In this document: positions 43,845 to 52,694 of the stretch, piece by piece
Numbering within the stretch: position 1 is the first letter of the stretch
Layout of the letters: each line of letters begins with the position of its first letter
Notes under the pieces: generated by a model
Told to the model about the DNA's origin: nothing
Databases searched by the model: none
The model's input: only the letters and a program-made list of their open reading frames with translations
Origin: JAUNQW01 sp043424615
GTDB lineage: Bacteria; Bacillota; Bacilli; Lactobacillales; Carnobacteriaceae_A
Length of the DNA: 64,000 nucleotides
Assembly (NCBI GenBank): GCA_043424615.1
Contig: JBHWOX010000025.1
Location: 1-64,000, forward strand
Direction of reading: 5' to 3'
Made by a program: the position numbers and the translations under genes

Positions 43845-44601
43845 ATTCGCTCGCCACTTTCATCATTTGGGCAAAGGAATGAGGGTCCAAGCCTGCCCCC
43901 CCAATTAATCCACCATCAATATCCTCCTGACTCACAAAATCCGCAATATTTTCAGCTTTGACTGATCCGCCATACTGGATGCGAACCTGTTCAGCACTTT
44001 CTTCATCATAAAGTTCGGCAATTTTTTTACGAATGGCTCGGGCGGCTTGCTGGGCCTGTTCACCGGTCGCAGTTTGCCCACTGCCAATGGCCCAAATGGG
44101 TTCATAACCCACCACCAGCTGGCTGATATCTTCACCTTTGACGCCATCTAAGGCTTTTTCAATTTGAGTACTAATGATAGCTTCAGTTTGGCCGGCTTCT
44201 TTTTCTTCCAATGACTCTCCGACACAAAGGATCGGAACCATGCCTTGGTCAAAGACAGCTCGGACTTTTTCATTAATAAATTCATCTGTTTCATGGAAGA
44301 GCTGGCGGCGCTCACTGTGGCCAATAATCACATAGTCCACCCCTAAAGATTGGAGGGCTTTCACTGAGGTTTCACCTGTAAACGAACCTTCTTCTGCAGG
44401 ATAGGCGTTTTGCGCGCCCACTTTTAAGTCATTGTCGTTGCTAGCGTTAATCGCTAATTCCACAAATAAATCTGGTACGGCGATGACGGCTTCAACTTGC
44501 TCAGTCGGTAAGTTTTCAGCCAATAGATCATCAAAATAGACCTGGGCTTGGTCTGCAGTTTTATTCATTTTCCAATTGGCACATAATATTAATTGACGCA
44601 T
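43837..44601 (-). CDS. tpiA: Triosephosphate isomerase
   Basis: Interconverts dihydroxyacetone phosphate and glyceraldehyde 3-phosphate, 254 aa. CANWKMNK holds the substrate Lys, VIIGHSERR the catalytic His, and VGYEPIWAIGSG the catalytic Glu and mobile loop. The phosphate loop is GLIGGAGLDP. It is 18 bases downstream of pgk. Confidence 0.98.
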   Translation of the reverse strand: MRQLILCANWKMNKTADQAQVYFDDLLAENLPTEQVEAVIAVPDLFVELAINASNDNDLKVGAQNAYPAEEGSFTGETSVKALQSLGVDYVIIGHSERRQLFHETDEFINEKVRAVFDQGMVPILCVGESLEEKEAGQTEAIISTQIEKALDGVKGEDISQLVVGYEPIWAIGSGQTATGEQAQQAARAIRKKIAELYDEESAEQVRIQYGGSVKAENIADFVSQEDIDGGLIGGAGLDPHSFAQMMKVASEYA

Positions 44602-44619
44602 GCTTCAATACTCCTTCTT

Positions 44620-45810
44620 TTAATTTAAATCATCAATAGCAATAAGAGCGGGGAGGTCCGTTCCTGCCAATAATTCCAACATGGCTCCTCCCCCGGTTGA
44701 AATATGTGAGAAGGCATCGGCATAGCCTAAAGATTCAACAGCAGCCACCGAATCGCCACCTCCGACAATAGACTGGGCGTGAGGATTGTCACCAATGGCT
44801 TGGGCGATGGCACGAGTTCCTTTCGCAAATTCATCGACTTCAAACACTCCCATGGGTCCATTCCAAATGATGGTTTGAGCGTCTTGGATAATCGCTGAGA
44901 ATTTTTCAATCGAGCCAGGGCCGATATCGACTCCCATCATCGAATCAGGAATGCTCTCACAGACTTCCGCCTGGTCCACTTGATCCAAGGAGGGGGCGAC
45001 TACATGATCAGTCGGCAGGATAATTTTATCTCCATATTTTTCTAATAAGGCTTTAGCATCTTCTAATAAATCTTCTTCCAAAAGCGATTGGCCAATAGTC
45101 TGACCTTGGGCTTTTAAGAAGGTGTAAGCCATGCCTCCACCAATAATCAGCTGGTCAGCTTGTTCAATTAAGTTTTTAATAACCGGCAATTTGTCCGAAA
45201 CTTTAGCGCCTCCTAAAACGACTACAAAAGGCTGGGCAGGCTGACTAATGCTTTGGCTGATGGTTTCAAATTCTTCAGCCACTAATAAACCCAAAGCGGC
45301 TTGGTCTGCTTGCTGGGACAAGCCAACATTTGAAGCGTGTTCGCGATGGGCGGTTCCAAAAGCGTCATTAATAAAAACATCGCCTAACTGACTCCAATAC
45401 TCAGCAAGTTCAGAATCATTTTTACTTTCTTTTTTGCCGTCAATGTCTTCGAAGCGTGTATTTTCCACTAATAAAAGTTGGCCGGCTTGCAGATTCTTGG
45501 CTGCCGCTTCAAGCTCATCTCCTCTTGTTTGATCGATGAATTGAATATCATAGCCCAATTCTTCCAAATAATTGGCGACGGGTTGAAGCGAACGCCCTTC
45601 TTTATCTTCTTCTGTCTTCACCCGACCCAAATGGGAGAACAGGATGGCAGCAGCCCCCTGATCCAATATATAATCAAGAGTAGGAAGCGACGCTTGGATA
45701 CGAGAATCATTTTCAATCTCATTATTTTTACTGAGGGGAACATTATAATCCACCCGAACCAGTACCTTTTTCCCCTCTAAATCTAAATCTTTTACTGTTA
45801 ATTTTGCCAT
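44620..45810 (-). CDS. pgk: Phosphoglycerate kinase
   Basis: ATP-forming step of lower glycolysis, 396 aa. The ATG at 45810 follows AAAAAGGAG. Fifteen codons of open frame lie upstream but fall inside the gap-pgk hairpin. VLVRVDYNVPLS, the 1,3-bisphosphoglycerate site with LFSHLGR, VVLGGAKVSDK and the C-terminal GGGDSVAAVE are typical. Confidence 0.97.
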   Translation of the reverse strand: MAKLTVKDLDLEGKKVLVRVDYNVPLSKNNEIENDSRIQASLPTLDYILDQGAAAILFSHLGRVKTEEDKEGRSLQPVANYLEELGYDIQFIDQTRGDELEAAAKNLQAGQLLLVENTRFEDIDGKKESKNDSELAEYWSQLGDVFINDAFGTAHREHASNVGLSQQADQAALGLLVAEEFETISQSISQPAQPFVVVLGGAKVSDKLPVIKNLIEQADQLIIGGGMAYTFLKAQGQTIGQSLLEEDLLEDAKALLEKYGDKIILPTDHVVAPSLDQVDQAEVCESIPDSMMGVDIGPGSIEKFSAIIQDAQTIIWNGPMGVFEVDEFAKGTRAIAQAIGDNPHAQSIVGGGDSVAAVESLGYADAFSHISTGGGAMLELLAGTDLPALIAIDDLN

Positions 45811-45828
45811 GTCTTTCTCCTTTTTAGT

Positions 45829-45863
45829 CAAATAAGAAAAGCCGACATCTTGCAATGTCGGCT
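45829..45863 (-). terminator. Intercistronic hairpin between gap and pgk
   Basis: AGCCGACA (45840-45847) pairs with TGTCGGCT (45856-45863), and TTTTCTTATTT follows on the minus strand. It looks like a leaky terminator or RNA-stabilising stem, which would give more gap message than pgk message. Confidence 0.65.
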
Positions 45864-45876
45864 GAATGAGTCTTTC

Positions 45877-46875
45877 TTAGGCTTTAGAAACGATGTCTTC
45901 CATGACACGAACGAATTGGGCAGCGAATCCCATTTCGTTATCGTACCAAGCAACCGTACGTACTAATTGGCCCTGAGCCGTTTCCATGATTTTGGTTTGA
46001 GTCGCATCGAAAATAGAACCGTGGGTATCTCCGATGATATCTGAGGAAACGATAGGGTCTTCAGTATAAGCAAATGAATCATTCTGACGGCCTTCCATCA
46101 CTTGATTGATTTCTTCCACTGTGGTTTCTTTTTCTAAAACAACAGTTAATTCAGTCACAGATCCATCAATAACAGGAACACGTTGAGCTGACCCATCTAA
46201 TTTTCCAGCTAATTCAGGAATGACTTTTCCGATTGCTTTAGCTGCTCCTGTGGTGGTAGGCACAATATTTTGAGCGGCTGCACGTGCTCGAGTGAATTTT
46301 TTGTGTGAACCATCTTGAATGTTTTGATCACCAGTATAGGCATGAATGGTCGTCATCAAACCATGAACAATGCCAAACTCTTCATTCAAAGCTTGAGCCA
46401 TAGGTGCCAAGCAGTTAGTCGTACATGAACCCGTCGATACCATATCTTCAGATCCATCCAATTCATCATGGTTAATCCCATAAATAATCATCGGCATATC
46501 GTCACCAGGAGCAGTGACAAAAACTTTATCAGCTCCAGCTTCTAAATGCCCTTGAGCTTTTTCACGGCTATTGAAAACGCCTGTTCCTTCCACAACATAG
46601 CTCACTCCAACACTTTCCCAAGGAATTTCAGCCGGGCTATTAGCTTGGAATACATGGATATCACGGCCATTCACTTTCATGAGTTCGTCGCTTTCAACGC
46701 TAACCTCACCATTAAAACGCCCATGAGCGGTATCATATTTTAATAAATGAGCGTGCATGTCAGCATGTTGACGGCCGTTAATAGCCACCACTTCAAACTC
46801 ATCATGATTCTCTAATAAGCGGAAAACTAAACGTCCGATGCGTCCAAATCCATTGATTCCAACTTTAATTGTCAT
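45877..46875 (-). CDS. gap: Glyceraldehyde-3-phosphate dehydrogenase (NAD)
   Basis: Phosphorylating GAPDH, 332 aa. The NAD-binding start is KVGINGFGRIGRL. The catalytic Cys lies in STGSCTTNCLAP, with the SAQRVPV and WYDNEMGFA segments later. It is first in gap-pgk-tpiA-gpmI-eno. The cggR repressor gene that usually precedes it in Bacillus is absent; clpP is the next gene upstream. A CcpA-like site covers its promoter region. Confidence 0.97.
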   Translation of the reverse strand: MTIKVGINGFGRIGRLVFRLLENHDEFEVVAINGRQHADMHAHLLKYDTAHGRFNGEVSVESDELMKVNGRDIHVFQANSPAEIPWESVGVSYVVEGTGVFNSREKAQGHLEAGADKVFVTAPGDDMPMIIYGINHDELDGSEDMVSTGSCTTNCLAPMAQALNEEFGIVHGLMTTIHAYTGDQNIQDGSHKKFTRARAAAQNIVPTTTGAAKAIGKVIPELAGKLDGSAQRVPVIDGSVTELTVVLEKETTVEEINQVMEGRQNDSFAYTEDPIVSSDIIGDTHGSIFDATQTKIMETAQGQLVRTVAWYDNEMGFAAQFVRVMEDIVSKA

Positions 46876-46974
46876 TTTTTCCTCTCCCTTAACTTCGATT
46901 CACATCACATTTTATATTCTGAAGCGACTGAGCCAAATCACAATCCACTGGCCGGCTAGCAAAGGTCCCCTAAC

Positions 46975-47022
46975 CGAAAGCGCTTACACTAGAAAAATAA
47001 CATGGAATAGCATTTTTTTCAA
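46975..47022 (-). promoter_or_regulatory. gap operon promoter with a cre-like site
   Basis: On the minus strand, -35 TTGAAA (47017-47022), 17 bases, -10 TATTTT (46994-46999). TGTAAGCGCTTTCG (46975-46988, minus) follows close to the expected +1 and matches the CcpA cre core, deviating only at the outer ends. The leader to the gap ATG is then about 110 bases. Confidence 0.65.
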
Positions 47023-47122
47023 CTTGATTCTCTTTTAAAGCTAGGAGCCTTTAGAAATCAGCTCAATCCTTTTTACTTTCACTGGCTATCCAGCTCCTCT
47101 AACTTAAGTTCGTCGAATTGTT
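47023..47122. other. Rest of the clpP-gap gap
   Basis: Between the gap promoter and the clpP terminator I see no gene and no trace of a cggR remnant. Confidence 0.4.
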
Positions 47123-47159
47123 AAAAAAACTCCCCTCAATTTTTCTACTTTGAGGGGAG
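47123..47159 (-). terminator. Terminator of clpP
   Basis: Ten-bp stem CTCCCCTCAA / TTGAGGGGAG followed by seven T residues on the minus strand. Confidence 0.9.
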
Positions 47160-47192
47160 GATGTATTTTTTATTATTCAATGGCCTATTGCC

Positions 47193-47786
47193 TTAGTTTA
47201 AATCTTTAGCGTTTTCCATAATTCCATCAATGAGGCCATATTCTTTGGCTTCTTCAGCGGTCATATAGTTATCACGGTCAGTGTCTCTTTCTATGACCTC
47301 TAAATCTTGGCCGGTATGTTTGGCTAAAATTTTGTTCAATTTCTCTTTAGTTTCTAAAATATGGCGGGCGGCGATTTCAATTTCTGTCGCTTGACCTTGA
47401 GCACCTCCAAGAGGTTGGTGAATCATGACTTCAGAATTCGGTAAGGCAAAGCGTTTGCCCTTACTTCCGGCTGTTAATAGGACGGATCCCATTGAAGCAG
47501 CCATCCCTATGACGATGGTTTGCACATCAGCATTAATAAAGTTCATGGTGTCATAAATAGCTAAACCAGCAGTTACACTGCCTCCAGGTGAATTAATATA
47601 AAGGTAAATATCTTTTTCAGGGTCTTGGGCGTCTAAAAATAAAAGTTGAGCAACAATAGAGTTGGAAACATTGTCATCAATCTGTCCAGTTAACATGATG
47701 ATGCGGTCTTTTAATAAACGTGAGTAAATATCATAAGCCCGTTCTCCGCGCGCGGATTGCTCAATAACTGTAGGTACTAAATTCAT
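47193..47786 (-). CDS. clpP: ATP-dependent Clp protease proteolytic subunit
   Basis: Serine peptidase forming the ClpP tetradecamer, 197 aa. Catalytic Ser98 (GMAASMGS) and His123 (MIHQPLGG) are visible, with the Asp further on. NSPGGSVTAGLAIYDTM is a family mark. RBS AAAGGAGG. It would degrade tmRNA-tagged proteins and Spx with ClpX. A perfect CtsR box lies upstream. Confidence 0.98.
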   Translation of the reverse strand: MNLVPTVIEQSARGERAYDIYSRLLKDRIIMLTGQIDDNVSNSIVAQLLFLDAQDPEKDIYLYINSPGGSVTAGLAIYDTMNFINADVQTIVIGMAASMGSVLLTAGSKGKRFALPNSEVMIHQPLGGAQGQATEIEIAARHILETKEKLNKILAKHTGQDLEVIERDTDRDNYMTAEEAKEYGLIDGIMENAKDLN

Positions 47787-47840
47787 AGTTATCCTCCTTT
47801 GATATAGTAAGAGTGAAATTCAATATTAGTTTAACTGATA

Positions 47841-47857
47841 GGTCAAACAAGGTCAAA
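47841..47857. promoter_or_regulatory. CtsR operator of clpP
   Basis: GGTCAAACAAGGTCAAA is the tandem heptad repeat that defines the CtsR box (RGTCAAANANRGTCAAA) with no mismatch. It overlaps the -35 region (TTGACC on the minus strand) ahead of clpP, so clpP should be heat-inducible by loss of CtsR repression. Confidence 0.9.
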
Positions 47858-47877
47858 TATTAGCTCTCAACCTTCGC

Positions 47878-48807
47878 TTATGATTCACCCCTTAATTTAT
47901 CAGCTAAATCATTAATTTTTCGCATCCGGTGATTAACCCCCGACTTAGAAATGGAGCCCGAGGGTAAGAGCTCCCCTAACTCCTTCATGGAAGCTTCCGG
48001 CTGGTCTAAACGAAGCTGGGCAATTTCTTGCAGCTTATCAGGCAATTGATCCAGCCCCATTCGGCCGTCAATTAATTCAATGTTTTCAATCTGGCGGCTG
48101 GCTGCATCCACAGTTTTGGTCAGATTCGCATTTTCACAGTTAACCAGCCGATTGACGGAGTTCCGCATATCACGGACAATGCGTGTATCTTCAAACTTTA
48201 AAACCGAGGCAGAAGCGCCGATAACCGCTAAGAAATCCGAAATTTTTTCCGACTCTTTCAGGTAAACAATATAATTATTACGTCTTTCAGCCGTGCGAGC
48301 ATTTAAATGAAATTCGTTCATCAGGCTACAAAGATCTTGATTATGCTGATCATAAGTAGACCGGATTTCTAGATGATAGCGGCTGGTTTCGGGACTGTTG
48401 ACCGACCCACTAGCTAAAAAAGCGCCTCTTAAATATGATCGCATTTGTTGTTGATCTTTAAATATCCAATCGGGCACCCCATGCTTGAAGCCACTTTCAT
48501 CCATTAAACCTAAAGATTTCAGCAGCTCTCGTGTCCCCTTGTAGAGGCGAATAATATAAACATTATTCTTTCTCAGTTTGAGTTTGCGGCGAACTAAAAT
48601 CTCGCTTTCCACTTCAAAATGCTTCTTGATGAGGGAATAAATCCGTCGAGCTGTTCCCGCATTTTCTGTTTGGATGGACAGGCTAAAATCGCCTCCCAAT
48701 TTCAAACTGCCATTCAAGCGAATAAAGGCGGCGACTTCGGCTCGAGCATGGACAGGATGAACTTCCAGTAAGGTTAATTCTTTTTTAACTTCAGACGTAA
48801 AAGACAT
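47878..48807 (-). CDS. whiA: DNA-binding protein WhiA
   Basis: A LAGLIDADG-like plus helix-turn-helix protein, 309 aa, linked to cell division and chromosome segregation in Firmicutes. SFTSEVKKELTLLEV begins the N-terminal domain. RLVNCENANLTKTVDAASRQIENIE and the C-terminal HTH segment ASMKELGELLPSGSISKSGVNHRM are typical. RBS AAGGAGG. It is part of rapZ-yvcK-whiA. Confidence 0.95.
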   Translation of the reverse strand: MSFTSEVKKELTLLEVHPVHARAEVAAFIRLNGSLKLGGDFSLSIQTENAGTARRIYSLIKKHFEVESEILVRRKLKLRKNNVYIIRLYKGTRELLKSLGLMDESGFKHGVPDWIFKDQQQMRSYLRGAFLASGSVNSPETSRYHLEIRSTYDQHNQDLCSLMNEFHLNARTAERRNNYIVYLKESEKISDFLAVIGASASVLKFEDTRIVRDMRNSVNRLVNCENANLTKTVDAASRQIENIELIDGRMGLDQLPDKLQEIAQLRLDQPEASMKELGELLPSGSISKSGVNHRMRKINDLADKLRGES

Positions 48808-48818
48808 CCTAGCCCTCC

Positions 48819-49850
48819 TTAAAACGAACGAAAGCGCACCATACGTTGGTAGTCCAAGGCCTGCTCGTAAATTTCACGAGCAATTTTTCGACCATCATGG
48901 TAGATTCCCTGGTCCGTTAAACTTAAGAAATTATCAGAAACAATTTTGTCTACTTCTTCTCTTAAGGCGACAAAATCATGTTTAACCTGCAATAAATTTT
49001 CATCTTGATTAGGTAAATTGATAAAATCCTCTGGCACTTTTTCATTATTCACTAAAACAATATCAATAAATTTTTCACCCAAATGCTTGTGCAAGGCCTT
49101 GACATGGTCTGCATCAGAAAAGTTTTCAGTTTCTCCTTTTTGGGTCATAATATTGCAAATGTAAATCTTTTTGGCTGCAGAATCTAAAACCGCTTGGCCC
49201 ACTTGATGAATTAATAGGTTCGGCAGAATCGAAGTATAAAGTGAGCCGGGTCCAAAGACAATGATATCAGCTTTACTGATAGATTCGCAAACTTCAGGTC
49301 CGGCTTCAATCTGATCTCCTTCATGAGTGGGTTTCAGGGAAACATAGTCGATGTTTTTGCCTTGTTTGGGAATGGTCGACTCCCCTTCTACTATGCTGCC
49401 GTCCTTAAAATGAGCCACCAGAGTAAGGGGAACTTCTGTCGAAGGTAAAACATTCGATTCGACTTTCATCATGGTCGATAATTTTTTAATCGCATCATAA
49501 TAATTGCCTTCACGTTCGGCCATACCGGATATCAATAAATTGCCCAGAGGATGGCCAGATAAAACATCATTGCCTTCCTTAAAACGATATTGTAAAACAT
49601 CAATATACTCGTCTGGTAAGTTCGATAAAGAACAGAGGACATTGCGTAAATCTCCAGGAGGAATCGAATTAGTTATTTTACGGAGCCGGCCGGAAGATCC
49701 CCCATCATCAGCGACTGCTACAATGGCAGTGATGTCCATATTTTCTTTTTTAAATTCTTTTAAAATGACAGATAAACCTGTACCTCCACCAATCACGACC
49801 ACATGAGGGCGTCGATAGCCAGGCACAGATTTAAATACTACTTGTGTCAT
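48819..49850 (-). CDS. yvcK: Gluconeogenesis factor YvcK/GlmR (CofD-like)
   Basis: UDP-GlcNAc-binding protein, 343 aa, needed for growth on gluconeogenic carbon and for normal cell wall supply in Bacillus. VVIGGGTGLSVILKEFK and VADDGGSSGRLR are the nucleotide loops. GSLYTSILPNLL and YICNIMTQKGET follow. It lies between rapZ and whiA with short gaps of 16 and 11 bases. Confidence 0.95.
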   Translation of the reverse strand: MTQVVFKSVPGYRRPHVVVIGGGTGLSVILKEFKKENMDITAIVAVADDGGSSGRLRKITNSIPPGDLRNVLCSLSNLPDEYIDVLQYRFKEGNDVLSGHPLGNLLISGMAEREGNYYDAIKKLSTMMKVESNVLPSTEVPLTLVAHFKDGSIVEGESTIPKQGKNIDYVSLKPTHEGDQIEAGPEVCESISKADIIVFGPGSLYTSILPNLLIHQVGQAVLDSAAKKIYICNIMTQKGETENFSDADHVKALHKHLGEKFIDIVLVNNEKVPEDFINLPNQDENLLQVKHDFVALREEVDKIVSDNFLSLTDQGIYHDGRKIAREIYEQALDYQRMVRFRSF

Positions 49851-49866
49851 ATTGCTATCCTTTCAA

Positions 49867-50730
49867 TTACTCTCGATCTTTATCGCGGTGGGTCACATTG
49901 ACCGAATAACCGGCAGCCTGGTATTTTTGAGCCAGACGTTCGGTCAAGGCCACCGATCGATGCTTGCCTCCCGTACAACCGATGGCGAGGGTAAGATTGG
50001 ATTTGCCTTCTTTCTTGTAGCGAGGGAGTAAAAAATCGAGTAAGTCAGTAAATTTTTCATAAAATTCTTGGGTATCCGCTTGGTCCATGACATATTCATA
50101 AACCTCATCATCCAAGCCCGTTTTGGGGCGGAGTTCTTTAATGTAATGCGGATTGGGTAAAAAACGTACATCCATGACCAAGTCTGCATCTACTGGCAGG
50201 GCATGCTTGAAGCCAAAGGATAAGAAATTCACGCAAAATTTCTGATCTTGATCAGATGAAAATTTTTGCATCAAACGCTGTCTCAACGTCCGAGAATTCA
50301 TATCGGTAGTGTCAATGACGATGTCCGCTTGGCTTTTAATATCTGCTAGCAGTTCTTTTTCTTTCAAAATTCCATCAGTTACTCGCCCCTGGGTGGATAG
50401 GGGATGAGAACGGCGAGTTTCTTTATAACGAGAAACCAAGCATAATTCTGAAGCTTCTAAAAACAAAATAGTCGGTTGAATCTTCAAGTGCTCAAAACTG
50501 GAATCCAAAATAGATTTGAAATCATCAAAAAACTCTCTGGCCCGTAAATCAATCACCATGGCCACCTTATTAAATTCATCCGAATGCTCGAATAAATCTA
50601 AAAAAGTAGGGATGAGAGCTGGGGGAAGATTGTCAACACAATAATACCCCATGTCTTCAAAACATTGCATGGCGACTGTTTTTCCTGCACCGCTTAACCC
50701 AGAAATAATAACTGCTTGTAGATCAGCCAT
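49867..50730 (-). CDS. rapZ: RNase adapter protein RapZ (YvcJ)
   Basis: GTP/ATP-binding protein, 287 aa. Walker A is GLSGAGKT at about 10-17. DLRAREFF and FVNFLSFGFKHALP-like residues (NFLSFGFKHALPVDADLVMDVRF) mark the family, and the C-terminal GCTGGKHRSV segment binds phosphate or RNA in E. coli RapZ. The role in Firmicutes is less clear; in Bacillus it affects competence. It is first in the rapZ-yvcK-whiA unit. Confidence 0.95.
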   Translation of the reverse strand: MADLQAVIISGLSGAGKTVAMQCFEDMGYYCVDNLPPALIPTFLDLFEHSDEFNKVAMVIDLRAREFFDDFKSILDSSFEHLKIQPTILFLEASELCLVSRYKETRRSHPLSTQGRVTDGILKEKELLADIKSQADIVIDTTDMNSRTLRQRLMQKFSSDQDQKFCVNFLSFGFKHALPVDADLVMDVRFLPNPHYIKELRPKTGLDDEVYEYVMDQADTQEFYEKFTDLLDFLLPRYKKEGKSNLTLAIGCTGGKHRSVALTERLAQKYQAAGYSVNVTHRDKDRE

Positions 50731-50804
50731 TCCATTCCCCTCTTTTCTTTAAGCACTAATTCTAACATCTTACCATTGATTAGCAGAGCTTTCAATTGAT
50801 TGCT

Positions 50805-52529
50805 TTAGCGATCAGCTTGGATGAGCGCCTGGCAGCTGGCTTGAAGTTTTTTTAATTTATCTTGGGCAGCTGGCAAATCGCTTGAACGAACACTCAGATA
50901 GGTTTTAATTTTTGGTTCCGTTCCACTTGGCCGCCAAGCAATCCAAGAGCCATCTTCCAAGAAATATTTTAACACGTTGGATGAGGGACTATCGATGGCC
51001 CCTATTTCTTTTCCTTGGGCATCATACACTTTTAAGGCCCGGTAGTCCTCCCATTTTTGAACGTTGATACCGGCAAAATCTGACGGAACGTCTTCTCTCA
51101 ATCCCTCTAACAAGGACTGAATTTGAGCCTGACCTTGGGCTCCAGGCATCTGAACGGACAAGGTTTTATCAAGATAATAGCCATATTGTTCATAAAGTTC
51201 TTGCAAACGATTAGTCAAATTTTTCCCTTTTGATTTACAAACAGCGGCCATCTCACTAATTAAGAGCAGGGCTTGTATAGCGTCTTTATCGCGGACAAAG
51301 GGTTGGATTAAAAAACCATAACTTTCCTCAAAACCAAATAAAAAGCTAGCTTCTTGACTGTCTTCAAAAGATTGAATTTTATCGGCAATAAATTTAAAGC
51401 CGGTCAGGACATTATCTGTTTGGATCCCATAATCTTTAGCAATCTCCGCTGGCAGTTCACCTGAAACCAGGGACTTCACCAAGCGAGCCTGCTGGTCAAG
51501 GACGCCTTCAGCCTGCTGACGGTTTAAGATATAATCCACCATCAAGGCAGCCATTTGATTCCCATTCAGGAGGTCATAGTTTCCTTGATCATTTAAGACA
51601 GCCAAGCCAAGACGGTCGGCATCTGGATCAGTAGCCAAGAGGATATCCGCTTGCTGTTGGTGTCCTAAATCAATGGCTAAGTCAAAAGCAGCAGCTTCTT
51701 CCGGATTGGGAGACTTAACCGTTGAAAAATCAGGGTCAGCGACCATTTGCTCTTCCACCAGGTGAAGTTGGCTAAAACCGGCTTGCTGGAGGGCTTTTTT
51801 CCCTACCATCCCTCCCGCTCCATGGAGAGGGGTGAGCACGATGGACAAGTCTCTCGCCACTTGCGGATCAAGCTGAGCATTGACAGTCTTTAAAGCCTGT
51901 AGGTAAGGCTGGTCAACTTGCTCTGCTATTTCCTTCACCCAACCGTTTTCAATCAAATCAGCATAGGGCTGGCATTCTAATTCAAGTTCGTGATCAATGT
52001 CTTGAATAAAACGGGTCAATTCTTCTGCCTCTTCCGGACCGATTTGCCCACCGGTCTGATTGTAAACCTTATAGCCATTGTAATTGGGTGGGTTATGGCT
52101 AGCCGTAATCATAATGCCAGCAAAACATTTTAAATAGCGAACAGCAAAAGATAATTCAGGAGTGGGACGCAAACTTTCAAAAACATAAGTCACAATCCCT
52201 GCCTGCCCTAAAATTTGTGCGGCCTGCTGGGCAAATGTTTGGGAAAAATGGCGGTTATCATAAGCGATGACTACCCCTTGCTGGACAGGCTCTTCACCCT
52301 GGGCTAAGATCCAATGAGCCAATCCTTGGCTGGCCTTACGCACCGTGTAAACGTTCATGCGGTTGGTGCCTGCTCCAATAATTCCTCTCATACCAGCCGT
52401 CCCAAAAGATAGGTCGTGGCTAAAGGCTTCTTCCGCTTCTTCTTCATTTAGAGCATTGAGATTTTCTTTTTCAAATTGATTTAAGTCAGGATGGGTTTTC
52501 CATTCCTTATATTTATCTTGCCAAGTCAT
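50805..52529 (-). CDS. pgcA: Phosphoglucomutase / phosphomannomutase (alpha-phosphohexomutase)
   Basis: Interconverts glucose 6-phosphate and glucose 1-phosphate, 574 aa, the length of B. subtilis PgcA. The phosphoserine loop is TASHNPPNYNGYKVY, the metal loop DPDADRLG, the sugar loop near GFEESYG and the phosphate loop SGTEPKIK. It supplies GalU, encoded 5 kb away, with glucose 1-phosphate for UDP-glucose and envelope glycans. Confidence 0.94.
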   Translation of the reverse strand: MTWQDKYKEWKTHPDLNQFEKENLNALNEEEAEEAFSHDLSFGTAGMRGIIGAGTNRMNVYTVRKASQGLAHWILAQGEEPVQQGVVIAYDNRHFSQTFAQQAAQILGQAGIVTYVFESLRPTPELSFAVRYLKCFAGIMITASHNPPNYNGYKVYNQTGGQIGPEEAEELTRFIQDIDHELELECQPYADLIENGWVKEIAEQVDQPYLQALKTVNAQLDPQVARDLSIVLTPLHGAGGMVGKKALQQAGFSQLHLVEEQMVADPDFSTVKSPNPEEAAAFDLAIDLGHQQQADILLATDPDADRLGLAVLNDQGNYDLLNGNQMAALMVDYILNRQQAEGVLDQQARLVKSLVSGELPAEIAKDYGIQTDNVLTGFKFIADKIQSFEDSQEASFLFGFEESYGFLIQPFVRDKDAIQALLLISEMAAVCKSKGKNLTNRLQELYEQYGYYLDKTLSVQMPGAQGQAQIQSLLEGLREDVPSDFAGINVQKWEDYRALKVYDAQGKEIGAIDSPSSNVLKYFLEDGSWIAWRPSGTEPKIKTYLSVRSSDLPAAQDKLKKLQASCQALIQADR

Positions 52530-52610
52530 GACTTGCCTCTTTCTATATATATTCTTAAAAGCATTCGTAAGCTATTATATCACAGCCTTTAAGAGCCTTG
52601 GATCATTATG

Positions 52611-52663
52611 AAAAAAACTCCCCAACCGATCCGCATGACAAGCGGCTCTCGATTGGAGGAGTC
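52611..52663 (-). terminator. Terminator of ppk
   Basis: A long stem pairing ACTCC(C)CAACCGAT with ATTGGAGGAGT regions and an inner CGC/GCG pair, followed by seven T residues on the minus strand. Confidence 0.8.
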
Positions 52664-52694
52664 TTGCAAGGAACTCAAAAAATTAAGCCCTTTT

